Assembly (NCBI GenBank): GCA_945861315.1
Contig: CAMAUB010000010.1
Coordinates: 1-16,332, forward strand
From: Chlamydia trachomatis
GTDB taxonomy: Bacteria; Chlamydiota; Chlamydiia; Chlamydiales; JAAKFR01
Reading direction: 5' to 3'
DNA: 16,332 bases
The notes under the pieces are model-generated. The model worked only from the letters and a program-made list of their open reading frames with translations, did not search any database and was not told the DNA's origin. The translations under genes and the position numbers were made by a program. Positions 1 through 7,872 of the stretch are shown one piece after another (within the stretch, counting starts at the first letter, position 1; every line of letters begins with the position of its first letter).

Positions 1-83
1 AAAGACCTGGGATTGAACGATCGAAATGGGGGTCGTATGGAGTCAATACTAACCCCATTTCGATCGTTCAATCCCAGGTCTTT
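1..83. repeat. Perfect 31-bp inverted repeat (long hairpin) at window edge
   Basis: Bases 1-31 are exactly complementary to 53-83, with a 21-base spacer (32-52). The arm starts AAAGACCTGGGATTGAACGA and ends in a run of G. The structure lies downstream of the cyclo-ligase gene, whose stop is at 122-124 on the minus strand, so it could stop transcription of that operon. A U-tract cannot be judged because it would lie beyond base 1. The arm begins at the first base of the window, so it may be longer. It does not resemble the inverted repeat at the other end of the window. It could be a terminator, a dispersed palindromic element, or the repeat where an assembly broke. Confidence 0.8.
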
Positions 84-121
84 AGCGCCGTCCAGTCGTC
101 CATGTTATTGTTTTACGGGCC

Positions 122-685
122 CTAAATTAGGCAAAGTTTTGAAAGAGAAATGTCGTGTGGCTCGATAGGAATAGAGTCCATGAGTTGCTCTTTGAAGCCA
201 ATACCAATATGTGGAATGTTTGGATAGTGTAACAAGAGTCGATCATAAAACCCCTTGCCATACCCAATGCGATTGTATTGCGAATCAAATCCCAGTCCTG
301 GCACTAAAATGGCATCTATTTGTCTTGCGGGTTTACATAAAGTTGGGTTGGGTTCTAAAATTCCATAAGCGTTTGGAGCTAAATCTAGTAAATCTAAAAC
401 ATGGTAGGGTTTTATATTCTTCAAGTTGTTTGGGTATAATTCTTCTACTTCAATGCGTGGAAGAAGAAGACGTCCTTGTTTAGCAAGAGAGAGGTTGAGT
501 TTTGAAAGGTCAATTTCATCTGGAAGACTGGCAAAGGAGAGAATAAATCGATAAGGAAGTTGAATGTGTAAAAGAGCGCAGCTAGCTTCTTCGCGCCTTT
601 GCTTTGAAAGGGTTTTTATCTGTTTTTTTAAAAGAGTTCTAATTTCATTTTTTTTTTCATTATTCAACTGGTCGCCCACTCTCAT
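122..685 (-). CDS. ygfA: 5-formyltetrahydrofolate cyclo-ligase (5,10-methenyltetrahydrofolate synthetase)
   Basis: This enzyme uses ATP to convert 5-formyltetrahydrofolate to 5,10-methenyltetrahydrofolate in cytoplasmic one-carbon metabolism. At 187 aa the length is normal. The family signature is plain at residues 129-149: PGLGFD, then NRIGYGKGFYDR, which carries the glycine-rich phosphate/substrate loop. Earlier blocks also fit: a lysine/arginine-rich N-terminal helix, GRLLLPRI (71-78) and YGILEP (107-112). It is the last gene of the minus-strand operon. The only long in-frame ATG is at 683-685, overlapping the end of the upstream gene by 26 bases and adding an unusual leader (MRVGDQLNN). 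The better placed ATG (658-660), which overlaps the upstream stop as TAATG, is out of frame because of a 10-A tract (see findings). The first residues are therefore uncertain. Confidence 0.93.
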   Translation of the reverse strand: MRVGDQLNNEKKNEIRTLLKKQIKTLSKQRREEASCALLHIQLPYRFILSFASLPDEIDLSKLNLSLAKQGRLLLPRIEVEELYPNNLKNIKPYHVLDLLDLAPNAYGILEPNPTLCKPARQIDAILVPGLGFDSQYNRIGYGKGFYDRLLLHYPNIPHIGIGFKEQLMDSIPIEPHDISLSKLCLI

Positions 686-1928
686 AGTGAATTTTTTTCA
701 AAAAATTTCCATCGGAATTGAAAAGTGTGGCAACGCCCTTCCCATTTTCAATCTTGGAGATGGGGATTTTTTCGCCCATGCGGTAATACTCCCCTTTGAG
801 TAATTGATCACAGTCATACTCTTCAACCATCATCAAGGCGCCAGTTCTATACCATGCGGTCAAAAGGCCATTTTTTTTATTCTGACTCATTTCACGCTGG
901 CTTTCGAGATTTCCCTCTTTGTACCATGTTTTGACTGGGCCTTGTAAGACACCCTTGTGCCAAGTGAGCAGAAGTTTGTTTTGTTTTGTTCCTGGGAAAT
1001 AGTCTATCTCTTCTCCAACTTTCTCTTCTCTCTCAATTGAGTAAGTTCGTGCTAAGCGAGAGGAGTTATCAAAAACTTTGACAACGCCATCTTGAACCCC
1101 TTTCTTAAATTCTTGAAGCTCTTGGACGCCCTCTTTGTCAAAAATAGCGCGAAAACCAGTTCCATTTTTAATTTCTGAGACAAGTTGACCTGAAAAGTTA
1201 TAATAGGCCGCTTCGCTTAAGTTACCCTGAACAGAGATTTCATAGTAAGCGACCTGTTCATTATCCCAGTAGCGAACAGCCTCTCCATCTTTTAATCCTT
1301 CTTTGTACTCAGTTTTTTGTAAGAGAGTACCATCACTTAGGTAGATTTTTTGCTCGCCATGGATGCAGTTTTTGGAGTAAGGGGTCTCTTTCCAGAGGTT
1401 CCCATTTGGATGATAGAAGTGGGCTACACCTGAAATGACACCTTTGCTATAAGGTATCTCGGCGATAAAGTGCCCCTCTTCATCCCAAGCGTGGTTGAGT
1501 CCATCAAACAACCAACTCTCTTCTGCACCTGTGTTGAGGTCTGCGGCTCCCCCGATAACATATGCCTGGATCTTGAGTTGTCCGTTTGGGAACCACTCGC
1601 AGTATTGCCCATTTGCCCGGTTATTAGACGCCTCTAAATACTGCTTGATCTCACCATTTGGATGGTAGCTTGTAATTTGAGCACGCACATCACCACTTTT
1701 CTCTCTTCCATAGACGCGCATCACTTTTTGGTAAGGTTGTGGAGCTAAAAAGTTTGTTCGATTATATTCGCCAAGTCTATCTTTTGTGCTTATTGTTTGA
1801 GACAATCCGTTGCGATCAAGTATATTAATACTTGTGATTTTGCTTGGATCAATCTTGTCTGGAATCATCTGGCATGCCGTAACCATAACTAGACTAAGAA
1901 TTAAAATTGAAGAACGGATAGCTCTCAT
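660..1928 (-). CDS. MORN-type repeat lipoprotein (CT648-like, YwqK-like repeats)
   Basis: A 422-aa protein with a clear lipoprotein signal peptide: basic start (MRAIR), hydrophobic core and lipobox VTAC with the lipidated Cys at residue 19. Gln at +2 fits outer-membrane sorting. From about residue 85 to the end it consists of repeats of the type Y-hP-N-G-xh-(10-12)-G-xhxxW/Y, e.g. YHPNGEIKQY, WFPNGQLK, YHPNGNLWKE, YKEGNLESQ and FNSDGNFLKK. These are the aromatic/Gly hairpins of the MORN_2 class often labelled 'YwqK family antitoxin'; nothing here supports an antitoxin role. The start codon overlaps the upstream stop as ATGA (1925-1928), so translation is coupled. I recall C. trachomatis CT648 as the equivalent gene. 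Function unknown; its position after PilMN- and PilO-like genes is where pilP, also a lipoprotein gene, lies in type IV pilus operons. Confidence 0.85.
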   Translation of the reverse strand: MRAIRSSILILSLVMVTACQMIPDKIDPSKITSINILDRNGLSQTISTKDRLGEYNRTNFLAPQPYQKVMRVYGREKSGDVRAQITSYHPNGEIKQYLEASNNRANGQYCEWFPNGQLKIQAYVIGGAADLNTGAEESWLFDGLNHAWDEEGHFIAEIPYSKGVISGVAHFYHPNGNLWKETPYSKNCIHGEQKIYLSDGTLLQKTEYKEGLKDGEAVRYWDNEQVAYYEISVQGNLSEAAYYNFSGQLVSEIKNGTGFRAIFDKEGVQELQEFKKGVQDGVVKVFDNSSRLARTYSIEREEKVGEEIDYFPGTKQNKLLLTWHKGVLQGPVKTWYKEGNLESQREMSQNKKNGLLTAWYRTGALMMVEEYDCDQLLKGEYYRMGEKIPISKIENGKGVATLFNSDGNFLKKIHYESGRPVE

Positions 1929-2524
1929 TTTTCAAACTCCCTTTTGATCAATGCACAATTGAGTTCAAAGACCTGATTTCCATCGGCCTTTGCTTTTTTT
2001 GACAATTTAAAATCTGTAATAATCATTTGAGGTTGATGAGATGAAGATTCTTCAATCAGAGATAAAATCTTGCGCAAATCTGCATGGTCGATTTCGACAG
2101 AATGCGCCAAAGTCTCTAGAGTTTCACTAATTTTGTCCGCTTTTTGCGCATCTTTATCAGTGAAATGAAGGACGTTCTCCTTGCCACAGAGGAAAGCGTA
2201 ACGCAGCTCAGCATTCTCATTCCCAGTAAAAGAGCGGCTTGCAAAAAGAGCTTCAAGAGCCTCTTTTTCCTTATTTAAAAACGTAAGAGCCTCAAGTTTC
2301 TCGATATAGAGATTATCTGCATCTTCATGTTTTTTGCGCACCAAGTTGTTGATGGACTGTCGGCTTGATTTCATTTGCCCCTGGTGTGAAGTCATCTCAA
2401 TGTGCTCGGCAACCGCGCTCCAGCTATTTTTTTCCTTTATATAGAAAAAACAGACAGTGAACAGGGGTATCAAGCCGAGCATGATCAAGTAAACTAAAAC
2501 ACGGGAAAAAGGAATCTTTTTCAT
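1925..2524 (-). CDS. Small bitopic membrane protein, PilO/GspM-like (CT647-like)
   Basis: A 199-aa protein with one N-terminal membrane segment (about residues 9-28, VLVYLIMLGLIPLFTVCFFY) after a short basic cytoplasmic tail. A charged, probably coiled-coil stretch follows (about 30-95). The C-terminal domain pattern is helix (DLRKILSLIEE), strand (MIITDFKLSKK), strand (FELNCALIKREF), like the ferredoxin-like fold ending PilO and GspM. The layout (short cytoplasmic tail, one TM, coiled coil, small extracytoplasmic domain) is that of PilO/GspM, but this is recognition by architecture and not proven homology. It overlaps the genes on both sides by four bases (ATGA at 2521-2524 and 1925-1928), so all three are likely made together. 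I recall CT647 as the C. trachomatis counterpart. Confidence 0.78.
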   Translation of the reverse strand: MKKIPFSRVLVYLIMLGLIPLFTVCFFYIKEKNSWSAVAEHIEMTSHQGQMKSSRQSINNLVRKKHEDADNLYIEKLEALTFLNKEKEALEALFASRSFTGNENAELRYAFLCGKENVLHFTDKDAQKADKISETLETLAHSVEIDHADLRKILSLIEESSSHQPQMIITDFKLSKKAKADGNQVFELNCALIKREFEK

Positions 2525-3930
2525 TGTAAATACCTCGTCTTATCCTTTAGGTAGAATGAAGCGCGGTATTTGCCATCGCGGTTCATTGCCCATTGCACCT
2601 CTTGCTTTGTGTCCACAAAGGCGTTTGGTGCGAGTAAAATTTCATGGAAAGAGCGCGCATCTATAGAATTTTCTGCAGAAAACTCGAGAAAAAGCTTCAC
2701 TTGATAACGCTCGTTTTTTTGGTTAAAGCTCGGTCTTTTGACCATGGTGTATTGAATTGAATCTATCTCAATTGAAACGGGGAAAGATGCTACCCATCCT
2801 ATAACCTCAGAAACTTTTGGGACGACAGGATGAAGAGCAAATGTGTCAGGTTTCTGCGCTATTTCTTTTTCCAAAACAGAGAGCTCTCTGTGGTAGCTCG
2901 CTTTGGAGTTAAGTTCTTTTATGGGCTTGCCTTCTTGAACAAGTAGTACCTGGTAGCGGTTTGCTATCAAAGCTTTTTGGTTTGATGTCGCAAGCTTTCC
3001 CAAAGAAAATAAAGAAAGAGTCAAAAGAGCGGTTGCAGCCATAAAAATGCAAAGTGGTTTTTTAATTCGCTTGAAAGGGTGTGGGTAGGAAAACTCTTTT
3101 TGTCGGAAATTTGGAGGAGAAACTTGCGCTCCCACAAGAGCAGAACCAAGGGCAATTGCATAGTTCATCAGATCGTCTTGAGAGATGGCTAGATGAGAAG
3201 AGAAGGGAAAATGAACATTTTTTTGTGTCACCTCAGCAATGAGATTTAATGTTTCTAAGGTGGCATTACCAAAAAGAAAGATCGACTCAAATGTAGAGTT
3301 CTTAAGAGAGGCGTTCATTGCAAGTACTGTCTTTTGGATTTCATTTTTCAACTGAGCACAAAGATCAAAGGCGTATCCTCGAATGAGTTTTCCCTTTTGA
3401 ACAAGAGAACATGTGACAACCTTCTCCCCAATATGGATATAAAGATTCATCGATGCGTGATGAGGTAAAATGGCAGATAAAGCGGCGAGAGCTAAGTGAG
3501 CACTTGTCACAACATCAGGTTCAATTGATTGCTTGCGTAAAACATTAAAATGGTTTTGAAGGTGATCTTTGCGAATAGCGGCTATGATCAGAGATGTTGA
3601 AGCGCTTTTTTTTTCAATAATCTGCCCTTGAATAACGGCTTGACTAGTTGGGTAGGGGATATAGGATTCAGCTTGGAATTCTAAAGAGGCAAAGATATCT
3701 CTATCTTTTATTAAAGGGGTCTCAATAGGGCGAATCAAAACCTCTTTTGCACAAACAGAAGAGCAGATCGTCCCCACTTTGAGAGAGGGTGGAAGAGGAG
3801 TGTCTATTGGGATCTTTTTAAGTCCTAAGATCTCAAAAGAACGTCGCCCTCGTTTTAAGGAGGCAATCTTTAAAGTGGACAATTCAACGTCGATCCCGAT
3901 ATAATGGGACCTCTTTGGAAAAAAAGACAT
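2521..3930 (-). CDS. PilM-PilN / GspL-like actin-fold membrane protein (CT646-like)
   Basis: A 469-aa protein and first gene of the minus-strand operon. Residues 1-270 look like the PilM/GspL actin-like domain: YIGIDVELSTLKIASLKRG (phosphate-1 region, 10-28), LIRPIETPLIKD followed by FQAESYIPYP (65-94, a typical PilM block), IHIG (165-168, phosphate-2-like), LFGN (219-222) and YAIALGSAL (257-265). One membrane segment follows (about 292-312), then a PilN-like extracytoplasmic domain (about 320-469) with HPVVPKVSEVIGWVASFP and two strand-helix-strand units. This is the architecture of GspL, or of a PilM-PilN fusion, the inner-membrane platform of type II secretion and type IV pili. The start ATG lies about 27 bases after a predicted transcription start; only a weak GAG precedes it. 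Specific role in chlamydiae unknown to me. Confidence 0.82.
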   Translation of the reverse strand: MSFFPKRSHYIGIDVELSTLKIASLKRGRRSFEILGLKKIPIDTPLPPSLKVGTICSSVCAKEVLIRPIETPLIKDRDIFASLEFQAESYIPYPTSQAVIQGQIIEKKSASTSLIIAAIRKDHLQNHFNVLRKQSIEPDVVTSAHLALAALSAILPHHASMNLYIHIGEKVVTCSLVQKGKLIRGYAFDLCAQLKNEIQKTVLAMNASLKNSTFESIFLFGNATLETLNLIAEVTQKNVHFPFSSHLAISQDDLMNYAIALGSALVGAQVSPPNFRQKEFSYPHPFKRIKKPLCIFMAATALLTLSLFSLGKLATSNQKALIANRYQVLLVQEGKPIKELNSKASYHRELSVLEKEIAQKPDTFALHPVVPKVSEVIGWVASFPVSIEIDSIQYTMVKRPSFNQKNERYQVKLFLEFSAENSIDARSFHEILLAPNAFVDTKQEVQWAMNRDGKYRASFYLKDKTRYLQ

Positions 3931-3963
3931 ATAATCTCAAATTAAATCAATTGTTTCGTGTAG

Positions 3964-3992
3964 ATTATAAACAAAAAAAGAGTGAGTTTCAA
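3964..3992 (-). promoter_or_regulatory. Sigma-70-type promoter for the minus-strand operon
   Basis: On the minus strand, TTGAAA (3987-3992) and TATAAT (3964-3969) are separated by exactly 17 bases. Transcription would start near 3957, about 27 bases before the ATG at 3928-3930. The -35 box overlaps the ribosome-binding site of the divergent YggT gene. A plus-strand -10-like TATAAA (3966-3971) sits on the same bases but has no good -35, so the two directions may compete for this short intergenic region. Confidence 0.72.
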
Positions 3993-4001
3993 GGGAAATA
4001 A

Positions 4002-4250
4002 ATGTTTACTCATATATTAGAAATTTTATTTACCATTTATTCGTTCATGTTGATGGTTAGAGTTTTTGGATCGTGGTTCCCAAAGCTTGCTCAAAGTCGA
4101 TTTATGCGCTATATTGCCTTTTATACCGATCCCTATCTCAATGTTTTTCGCCGTATTATACCCCCTTTGGGCATGATGGATATTAGTCCAATGTTTGCCT
4201 TTATCGCTTTACAAATGATGCAATGGATCCTTTTCTCAACACTCACCTAA
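4002..4250 (+). CDS. yggT: YggT family integral membrane protein
   Basis: An 82-aa inner-membrane protein with two hydrophobic segments (about residues 5-26 and 60-80). The conserved YggT core is present: RVFGSWFPK, then TDPYLNVFRRIIPPLG, then DISPMFAFIALQ. Members are linked loosely to cell division, osmotic tolerance or envelope maintenance; the exact role is not known. A good ribosome-binding site AAGGGA (3991-3996) precedes the ATG by five bases. The stop TAA overlaps the likely dus start as TAATG at 4248-4252. Confidence 0.88.
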   Translation: MFTHILEILFTIYSFMLMVRVFGSWFPKLAQSRFMRYIAFYTDPYLNVFRRIIPPLGMMDISPMFAFIALQMMQWILFSTLT

Positions 4251-5188
4251 TGCTTAACCAGCTTCGTCTTCCCAATCGGGTCATCTACTCTCCTTTAGCG
4301 GGGTGTTCCGACTATCCCTTTCGAAAAATAGCTGCACGCTATCGCCCTGGGCTGATGTTTTGTGAGATGGTGAAGATGGAGCCCCTTCTTATGGGGAATC
4401 GAAATACCCTCCAAATTCTTGACTATAGTGAAGATATGCGCCCAATTGGAGGGCAGCTTTGTGGTTCAAAGAAAAAATTGGCGGGTCCAGCTGCAAAAAT
4501 CGTTGAAGACCTAGGTTTTGATGTTGTTGATCTTAACTGTGGCTGCCCTGTTGATAAGGTAACCAAAGATGGCAGTGGCTCAGGGATGCTTCGCAACCCT
4601 GAGATGATTGGAGAGCTTATTGCTGAAATGGTTGCTGCAGTCTCTATTCCGGTTACTGTTAAAATTCGAATTGGTTGGGACTTCAATTCGATCAATGCGC
4701 ATGAAGTTGTTAAAATAGCTGAAAAGGCTGGAGCTGCTGCTATTTTTGTTCATGGTCGAACTCGCTCTCAGGGCTACACAGGGCCCGCCAACTGGGAGTA
4801 CATCAAACAGTGTCGCGAGGTGGCCACTCAAATTAAAGTTATTGGTAATGGAGATGTCTTTACCCCTAAGGCTGCGTTGGAAATGGTTGAAAAAACAGGG
4901 TGTGACGCCGTTTTAGCCTCTCGAGGAACAATGGGGCACCCTTGGCTTGTTGAAGATATTCTTCGCACCGCTTCTGGGCAACAAATGTATAGTCACGATG
5001 CCAAGCAGGCTTTACTTGATCACTTTGAACTCTCTGCTGAATATAAATCAGAGAGGGGGGCTTTGATCGATATGCGAAAGGTGTGCTGTTGGTATTTAAA
5101 AAATAGTCCAGGAGCGCGGCAGATGCGTTCAAAAGCAAGTAAGATGACAACGCTAGAAGAAATTCGGGAGCTGATTAGTGGTGCGTGA
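4250..5188 (+). CDS. dus: tRNA-dihydrouridine synthase (DusB-like)
   Basis: An FMN-dependent enzyme that reduces uridine to dihydrouridine in tRNA. The N-terminal strand of the TIM barrel starts LRLPNRVIYSPLAGCSDYPFR. NCGCP holds the catalytic Cys (residue 99 counted from 4250). Also visible are DGSGSGMLRNP, VKIRIGWD, FVHGRTR, IGNGDV (phosphate-binding loop) and ASRGTMGHPWL, all Dus signatures. I chose ATG 4250 because it makes a TAATG overlap with yggT and yields an N-terminus of normal family length (312 aa). An in-frame ATG at 4223 would add nine residues and a 28-base overlap. Neither has a clear Shine-Dalgarno, so translational coupling is likely. Subtype (DusB rather than DusA/C) is inferred from general resemblance only. 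Confidence 0.93.
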   Translation: MLNQLRLPNRVIYSPLAGCSDYPFRKIAARYRPGLMFCEMVKMEPLLMGNRNTLQILDYSEDMRPIGGQLCGSKKKLAGPAAKIVEDLGFDVVDLNCGCPVDKVTKDGSGSGMLRNPEMIGELIAEMVAAVSIPVTVKIRIGWDFNSINAHEVVKIAEKAGAAAIFVHGRTRSQGYTGPANWEYIKQCREVATQIKVIGNGDVFTPKAALEMVEKTGCDAVLASRGTMGHPWLVEDILRTASGQQMYSHDAKQALLDHFELSAEYKSERGALIDMRKVCCWYLKNSPGARQMRSKASKMTTLEEIRELISGA

Positions 5189-5453
5189 GTTGAATGCCAT
5201 CTTCAGCGGGGTTGTGCAGGGAGTTCTCTTCCGCGCAACAGTCAAAAAACACGCCGATCATTTAGGGCTTGTTGGCACAGTAAAAAATTTAGATGATGGG
5301 TCTGTGGAACTTGTACTCCACGGCTCTGAAAAAGAAATAGAGATTTTTTTGGATAATCTAAAAAAATCGCCAGGGTCTGCGCGCATTCATTCAATTGAGC
5401 ATCATATTAGCGAACCAAAAAAAAAATACAAATCCTTCAATATTATTTACTAA
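5178..5453 (+). CDS. acyP: Acylphosphatase
   Basis: A 91-aa enzyme that hydrolyses carboxyl-phosphate bonds such as acetyl phosphate or 1,3-bisphosphoglycerate. The family block is almost unbroken: FSGVVQGVLFR (9-19), with Arg19 the phosphate-binding Arg, then GTVKNLDDGSVELVLHG (33-49), with Asn37 the catalytic Asn. Translation starts at GTG 5178, or at the adjacent GTG 5181, and overlaps the dus stop by 11 bases. This is the third gene of the yggT-dus-acyP cluster; the tight packing suggests one transcript. There is no terminator-like hairpin in the 30 bases before the next gene. Confidence 0.92.
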   Translation: MVRELNAIFSGVVQGVLFRATVKKHADHLGLVGTVKNLDDGSVELVLHGSEKEIEIFLDNLKKSPGSARIHSIEHHISEPKKKYKSFNIIY

Positions 5454-5474
5454 AAATCTTTTTGAGTTTATAAT
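5446..5474 (+). promoter_or_regulatory. Promoter immediately upstream of the first TyrP-type gene
   Basis: TTTACT (5446-5451) and a perfect TATAAT (5469-5474) are separated by 17 bases. A start site 6-8 bases after the -10 box falls at about 5480-5482, only two to four bases before the ATG at 5484. The -35 box overlaps the last codons of acylphosphatase. Confidence 0.6.
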
Positions 5475-5483
5475 AGACAAACT

Positions 5484-6680
5484 ATGGAAAAAGAAGGGAG
5501 TTTATTAGGTGGAGTGCTGCTGATTGCGGGAAGCTGCATTGGAGCTGGGATGTTGGCTCTGCCGGTGATCACAGGTATTAGCGGCTTTGCTCCCTCAATG
5601 GTCATGTTTGTCTTGGCATGGTTGTTTATGACGCTCACAGGTTTTTTAGTCCTTGAGGTGAATCTAGCTCTTGGTTATCGCTTTAGTCTAATCTCCTTGG
5701 TGCAAAAAACACTCGGTCGTGTGGGGAAAGCTCTTTGTTGGGTGTTATTTCTCTTTTTGTTTTACTCACTAAGCGTTGCTTATATTTCAGCTAGTGGCTC
5801 CATTATTCAATCGATGACAGGATTTGCACCATGGGTGGGCTCAGTTCTCTTCTCTCTGCTCTTTAGTATTGTCCTTTATATTGGAGTCAAACAGGTAGAC
5901 TATTTAAATCGTCTCTTGATGGTTGGACTTATTATCTCTTATTGCATTTTGGTTTTCCTTGGAAGCCAACATGTTCATTTAGACTATCTGAAGATGCAAA
6001 ACTGGAAGTATTCATTTGCAGCACTCCCAATTTTGATCATCTCTTTTGGCTTTCACAATATGATTCCAAGTCTTGCGATGTATATGAAAGGGAATGTACG
6101 TAAACTTCGTCTCACTCTTTTGATTGGATCGCTCATTCCTCTTGGTATCTATTTTATATGGCAAGCTGTGATGCTTGGAATTCTTCCCCTAGCTGATGTA
6201 CAAAGTGCTCTTGATAACGGAGATGTAGCGACATCTGCATTGCAAGCTGTGATTGGAAAGGGTTGGATCAATACTGTAGCTCAGTTTTTTGCTCTGTTTG
6301 CCATTACAACATCATTTTTGGCTCAATCTTTAAGTCTTGTTGATTTTTTGTCCGATGGTTTGAAAATTGCAAAAGTTGGGATACGTCGTGTGGGGCTTAT
6401 TATTGCCACAATCATTCCTCCACTTCTTTTTGCTTTCCTCAATCCTGGAATTTTTATCAAAGCACTTAGCATGGCGGGAGGTCTTTCTGCCGTTATTTTA
6501 TTTGGAGTGATGCCAGCCTTAATGGTTTGGAAATTGCGTCTTAAAAACCAGCAAAAAAATGCATCCCTACTCCCTGGAGGGCATCTTCTTCTCTCTTCTT
6601 TATTAGTTGTCGCTCTCGGTATTTTTTGCCTGGAAATTGCTGGCGAACTCGGCTTTACACTCATCCCCCATCAAGGGTAG
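5484..6680 (+). CDS. tyrP: Aromatic amino-acid permease, TyrP/HAAAP family (copy 1)
   Basis: A 398-aa inner-membrane protein with about 11 hydrophobic segments. It belongs to the hydroxy/aromatic amino acid permease family (TyrP, Mtr, TnaB), proton symporters for tyrosine or tryptophan. The first helix contains [12 protein letters not shown] (16-27), the unwound-helix motif of the family; ILIISFGFHNMIPSL and LSLVDFLSDGLK are further family blocks. No Shine-Dalgarno precedes ATG 5484, and the -10 box lies just nine bases upstream, so the message may be leaderless. The stop at 6678-6680 is four bases before the start of a paralogue. Chlamydia also carries tandem tyrP genes. Substrate (Tyr or Trp) cannot be read from sequence; the downstream trpS makes Trp possible. 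Confidence 0.92.
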   Translation: MEKEGSLLGGVLLIAGSCIGAGMLALPVITGISGFAPSMVMFVLAWLFMTLTGFLVLEVNLALGYRFSLISLVQKTLGRVGKALCWVLFLFLFYSLSVAYISASGSIIQSMTGFAPWVGSVLFSLLFSIVLYIGVKQVDYLNRLLMVGLIISYCILVFLGSQHVHLDYLKMQNWKYSFAALPILIISFGFHNMIPSLAMYMKGNVRKLRLTLLIGSLIPLGIYFIWQAVMLGILPLADVQSALDNGDVATSALQAVIGKGWINTVAQFFALFAITTSFLAQSLSLVDFLSDGLKIAKVGIRRVGLIIATIIPPLLFAFLNPGIFIKALSMAGGLSAVILFGVMPALMVWKLRLKNQQKNASLLPGGHLLLSSLLVVALGIFCLEIAGELGFTLIPHQG

Positions 6681-6684
6681 TCCT

Positions 6685-7872
6685 ATGATTAGCAAAATGA
6701 ATAGGCTTATAGGGGCAATTCTTTTGGTTTCAGGAACAACCATTGGTGCTGGAATGCTCGCTCTTCCAGTCACAACAGGTCTTGCAGGCTTTTTACCGGC
6801 AGTGTGTATTATGCTCGCTATTTGGCTTTACATGATTTTGACGGCCTACTATTTGCTCGAGGTCAATTTACGGATGCCAGGTGAGAGTAATCTCATTTCC
6901 ATGATGGGAAAAACTTTGGGAGCGGGCGGCCAGATTGTTTCTTGGATTGTTTATCTTCTGCTTCTCTATGCCCTTATGGCCGCTTATATGATGGGGTGCA
7001 GTCAAATCCTTAACGATCTTATTCCTCTATCAGATTGGGTTTGGCCTCTCATTGTATTTGGTATCTTTGCATTTTTTGTCTACTTTGGCACCTCTGTTGT
7101 CGATTTTTGCAATCGCGCTATGATGCTTGGGTTGATCATTTCCTATGTTTGCGTCATTGTATTTGGCTGTTGCCATATCTCTGCTCCTTTGCTCACCCAT
7201 GTTGATTGGAGCTATCTTTTACCCTCACTTTCTGTTGTTTTAACAACCTTTGGCTACCACATTATTATTCCAACTCTGACTACCTATCTTGATCACGACA
7301 AACGGCTTATAAAGTGGGCCATTTTTATTGGAAGCTTGATCCCATTTGTGATCTACTTTGTTTGGCAACTGCTTGTAATGGGCGTTGTTCCATTAGGTGG
7401 AGAGTTCAGCTTGATGAGTGCAAATGAGAGTGGTTCGCAGATTACAATGACCTTAAGCAAACTACTGAATTCTCCTTGGATGGGTATTGCGGTGCGCATC
7501 TTTGCTTTTTGCGCGATTGTCACCTCCTTGCTTGGAGTCTCACTCTCATTGCACGACTTTTTGGCAGATGGCCTTAAAATAAAAAAGGGAAAGTTAGGAA
7601 AATTCTTCATTATTCTTCTCACTTTCTTCCCTCCTCTCTTTTTCACTCTCTTCTATCCAGAAGGCTTTATTGCGGCACTCTCGTATGCGGGCATCTTTGT
7701 TGTCATTTTACTTGCACTACTGCCTTCAGCAATGGCATGGTATGAACGGTATGGAAAGCAAACACAGAGATCATTTATAAAATCAGAGTTTAGAGTCTTT
7801 GGTGGCAAACCACTCATCATTATAACTTTTATCATTGCCCTTTGCCTTTTAGGTGTGGAGATTTTTGCATGA
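6685..7872 (+). CDS. tyrP: Aromatic amino-acid permease, TyrP/HAAAP family (copy 2)
   Basis: A 395-aa paralogue of the preceding permease, with the same about 11-helix layout and the motif [12 protein letters not shown] (17-28). The two share most of the first 60 residues in pattern but diverge later, so the duplication is not recent. I start it at ATG 6685 because AAGGG (6674-6678) lies at a good distance upstream; an upstream in-frame ATG at 6607 would overlap copy 1 by 74 bases and add an unrelated 26-residue extension. The stop TGA (7870-7872) overlaps the trpS start as ATGA, so the permease and the tRNA synthetase are translationally coupled. That favours an aromatic amino acid, possibly tryptophan, as substrate (inference). 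Confidence 0.92.
   Translation: MISKMNRLIGAILLVSGTTIGAGMLALPVTTGLAGFLPAVCIMLAIWLYMILTAYYLLEVNLRMPGESNLISMMGKTLGAGGQIVSWIVYLLLLYALMAAYMMGCSQILNDLIPLSDWVWPLIVFGIFAFFVYFGTSVVDFCNRAMMLGLIISYVCVIVFGCCHISAPLLTHVDWSYLLPSLSVVLTTFGYHIIIPTLTTYLDHDKRLIKWAIFIGSLIPFVIYFVWQLLVMGVVPLGGEFSLMSANESGSQITMTLSKLLNSPWMGIAVRIFAFCAIVTSLLGVSLSLHDFLADGLKIKKGKLGKFFIILLTFFPPLFFTLFYPEGFIAALSYAGIFVVILLALLPSAMAWYERYGKQTQRSFIKSEFRVFGGKPLIIITFIIALCLLGVEIFA

Noticed and set aside
660..1928. Antitoxin of a YwqK-type toxin-antitoxin system
   Set aside because: The label comes from repeat similarity only. There is a lipoprotein signal and no toxin gene nearby.
6607..6684. Upstream start for permease copy 2
   Set aside because: It lies inside copy 1, adds residues unlike the family, and AAGGG points to ATG 6685.
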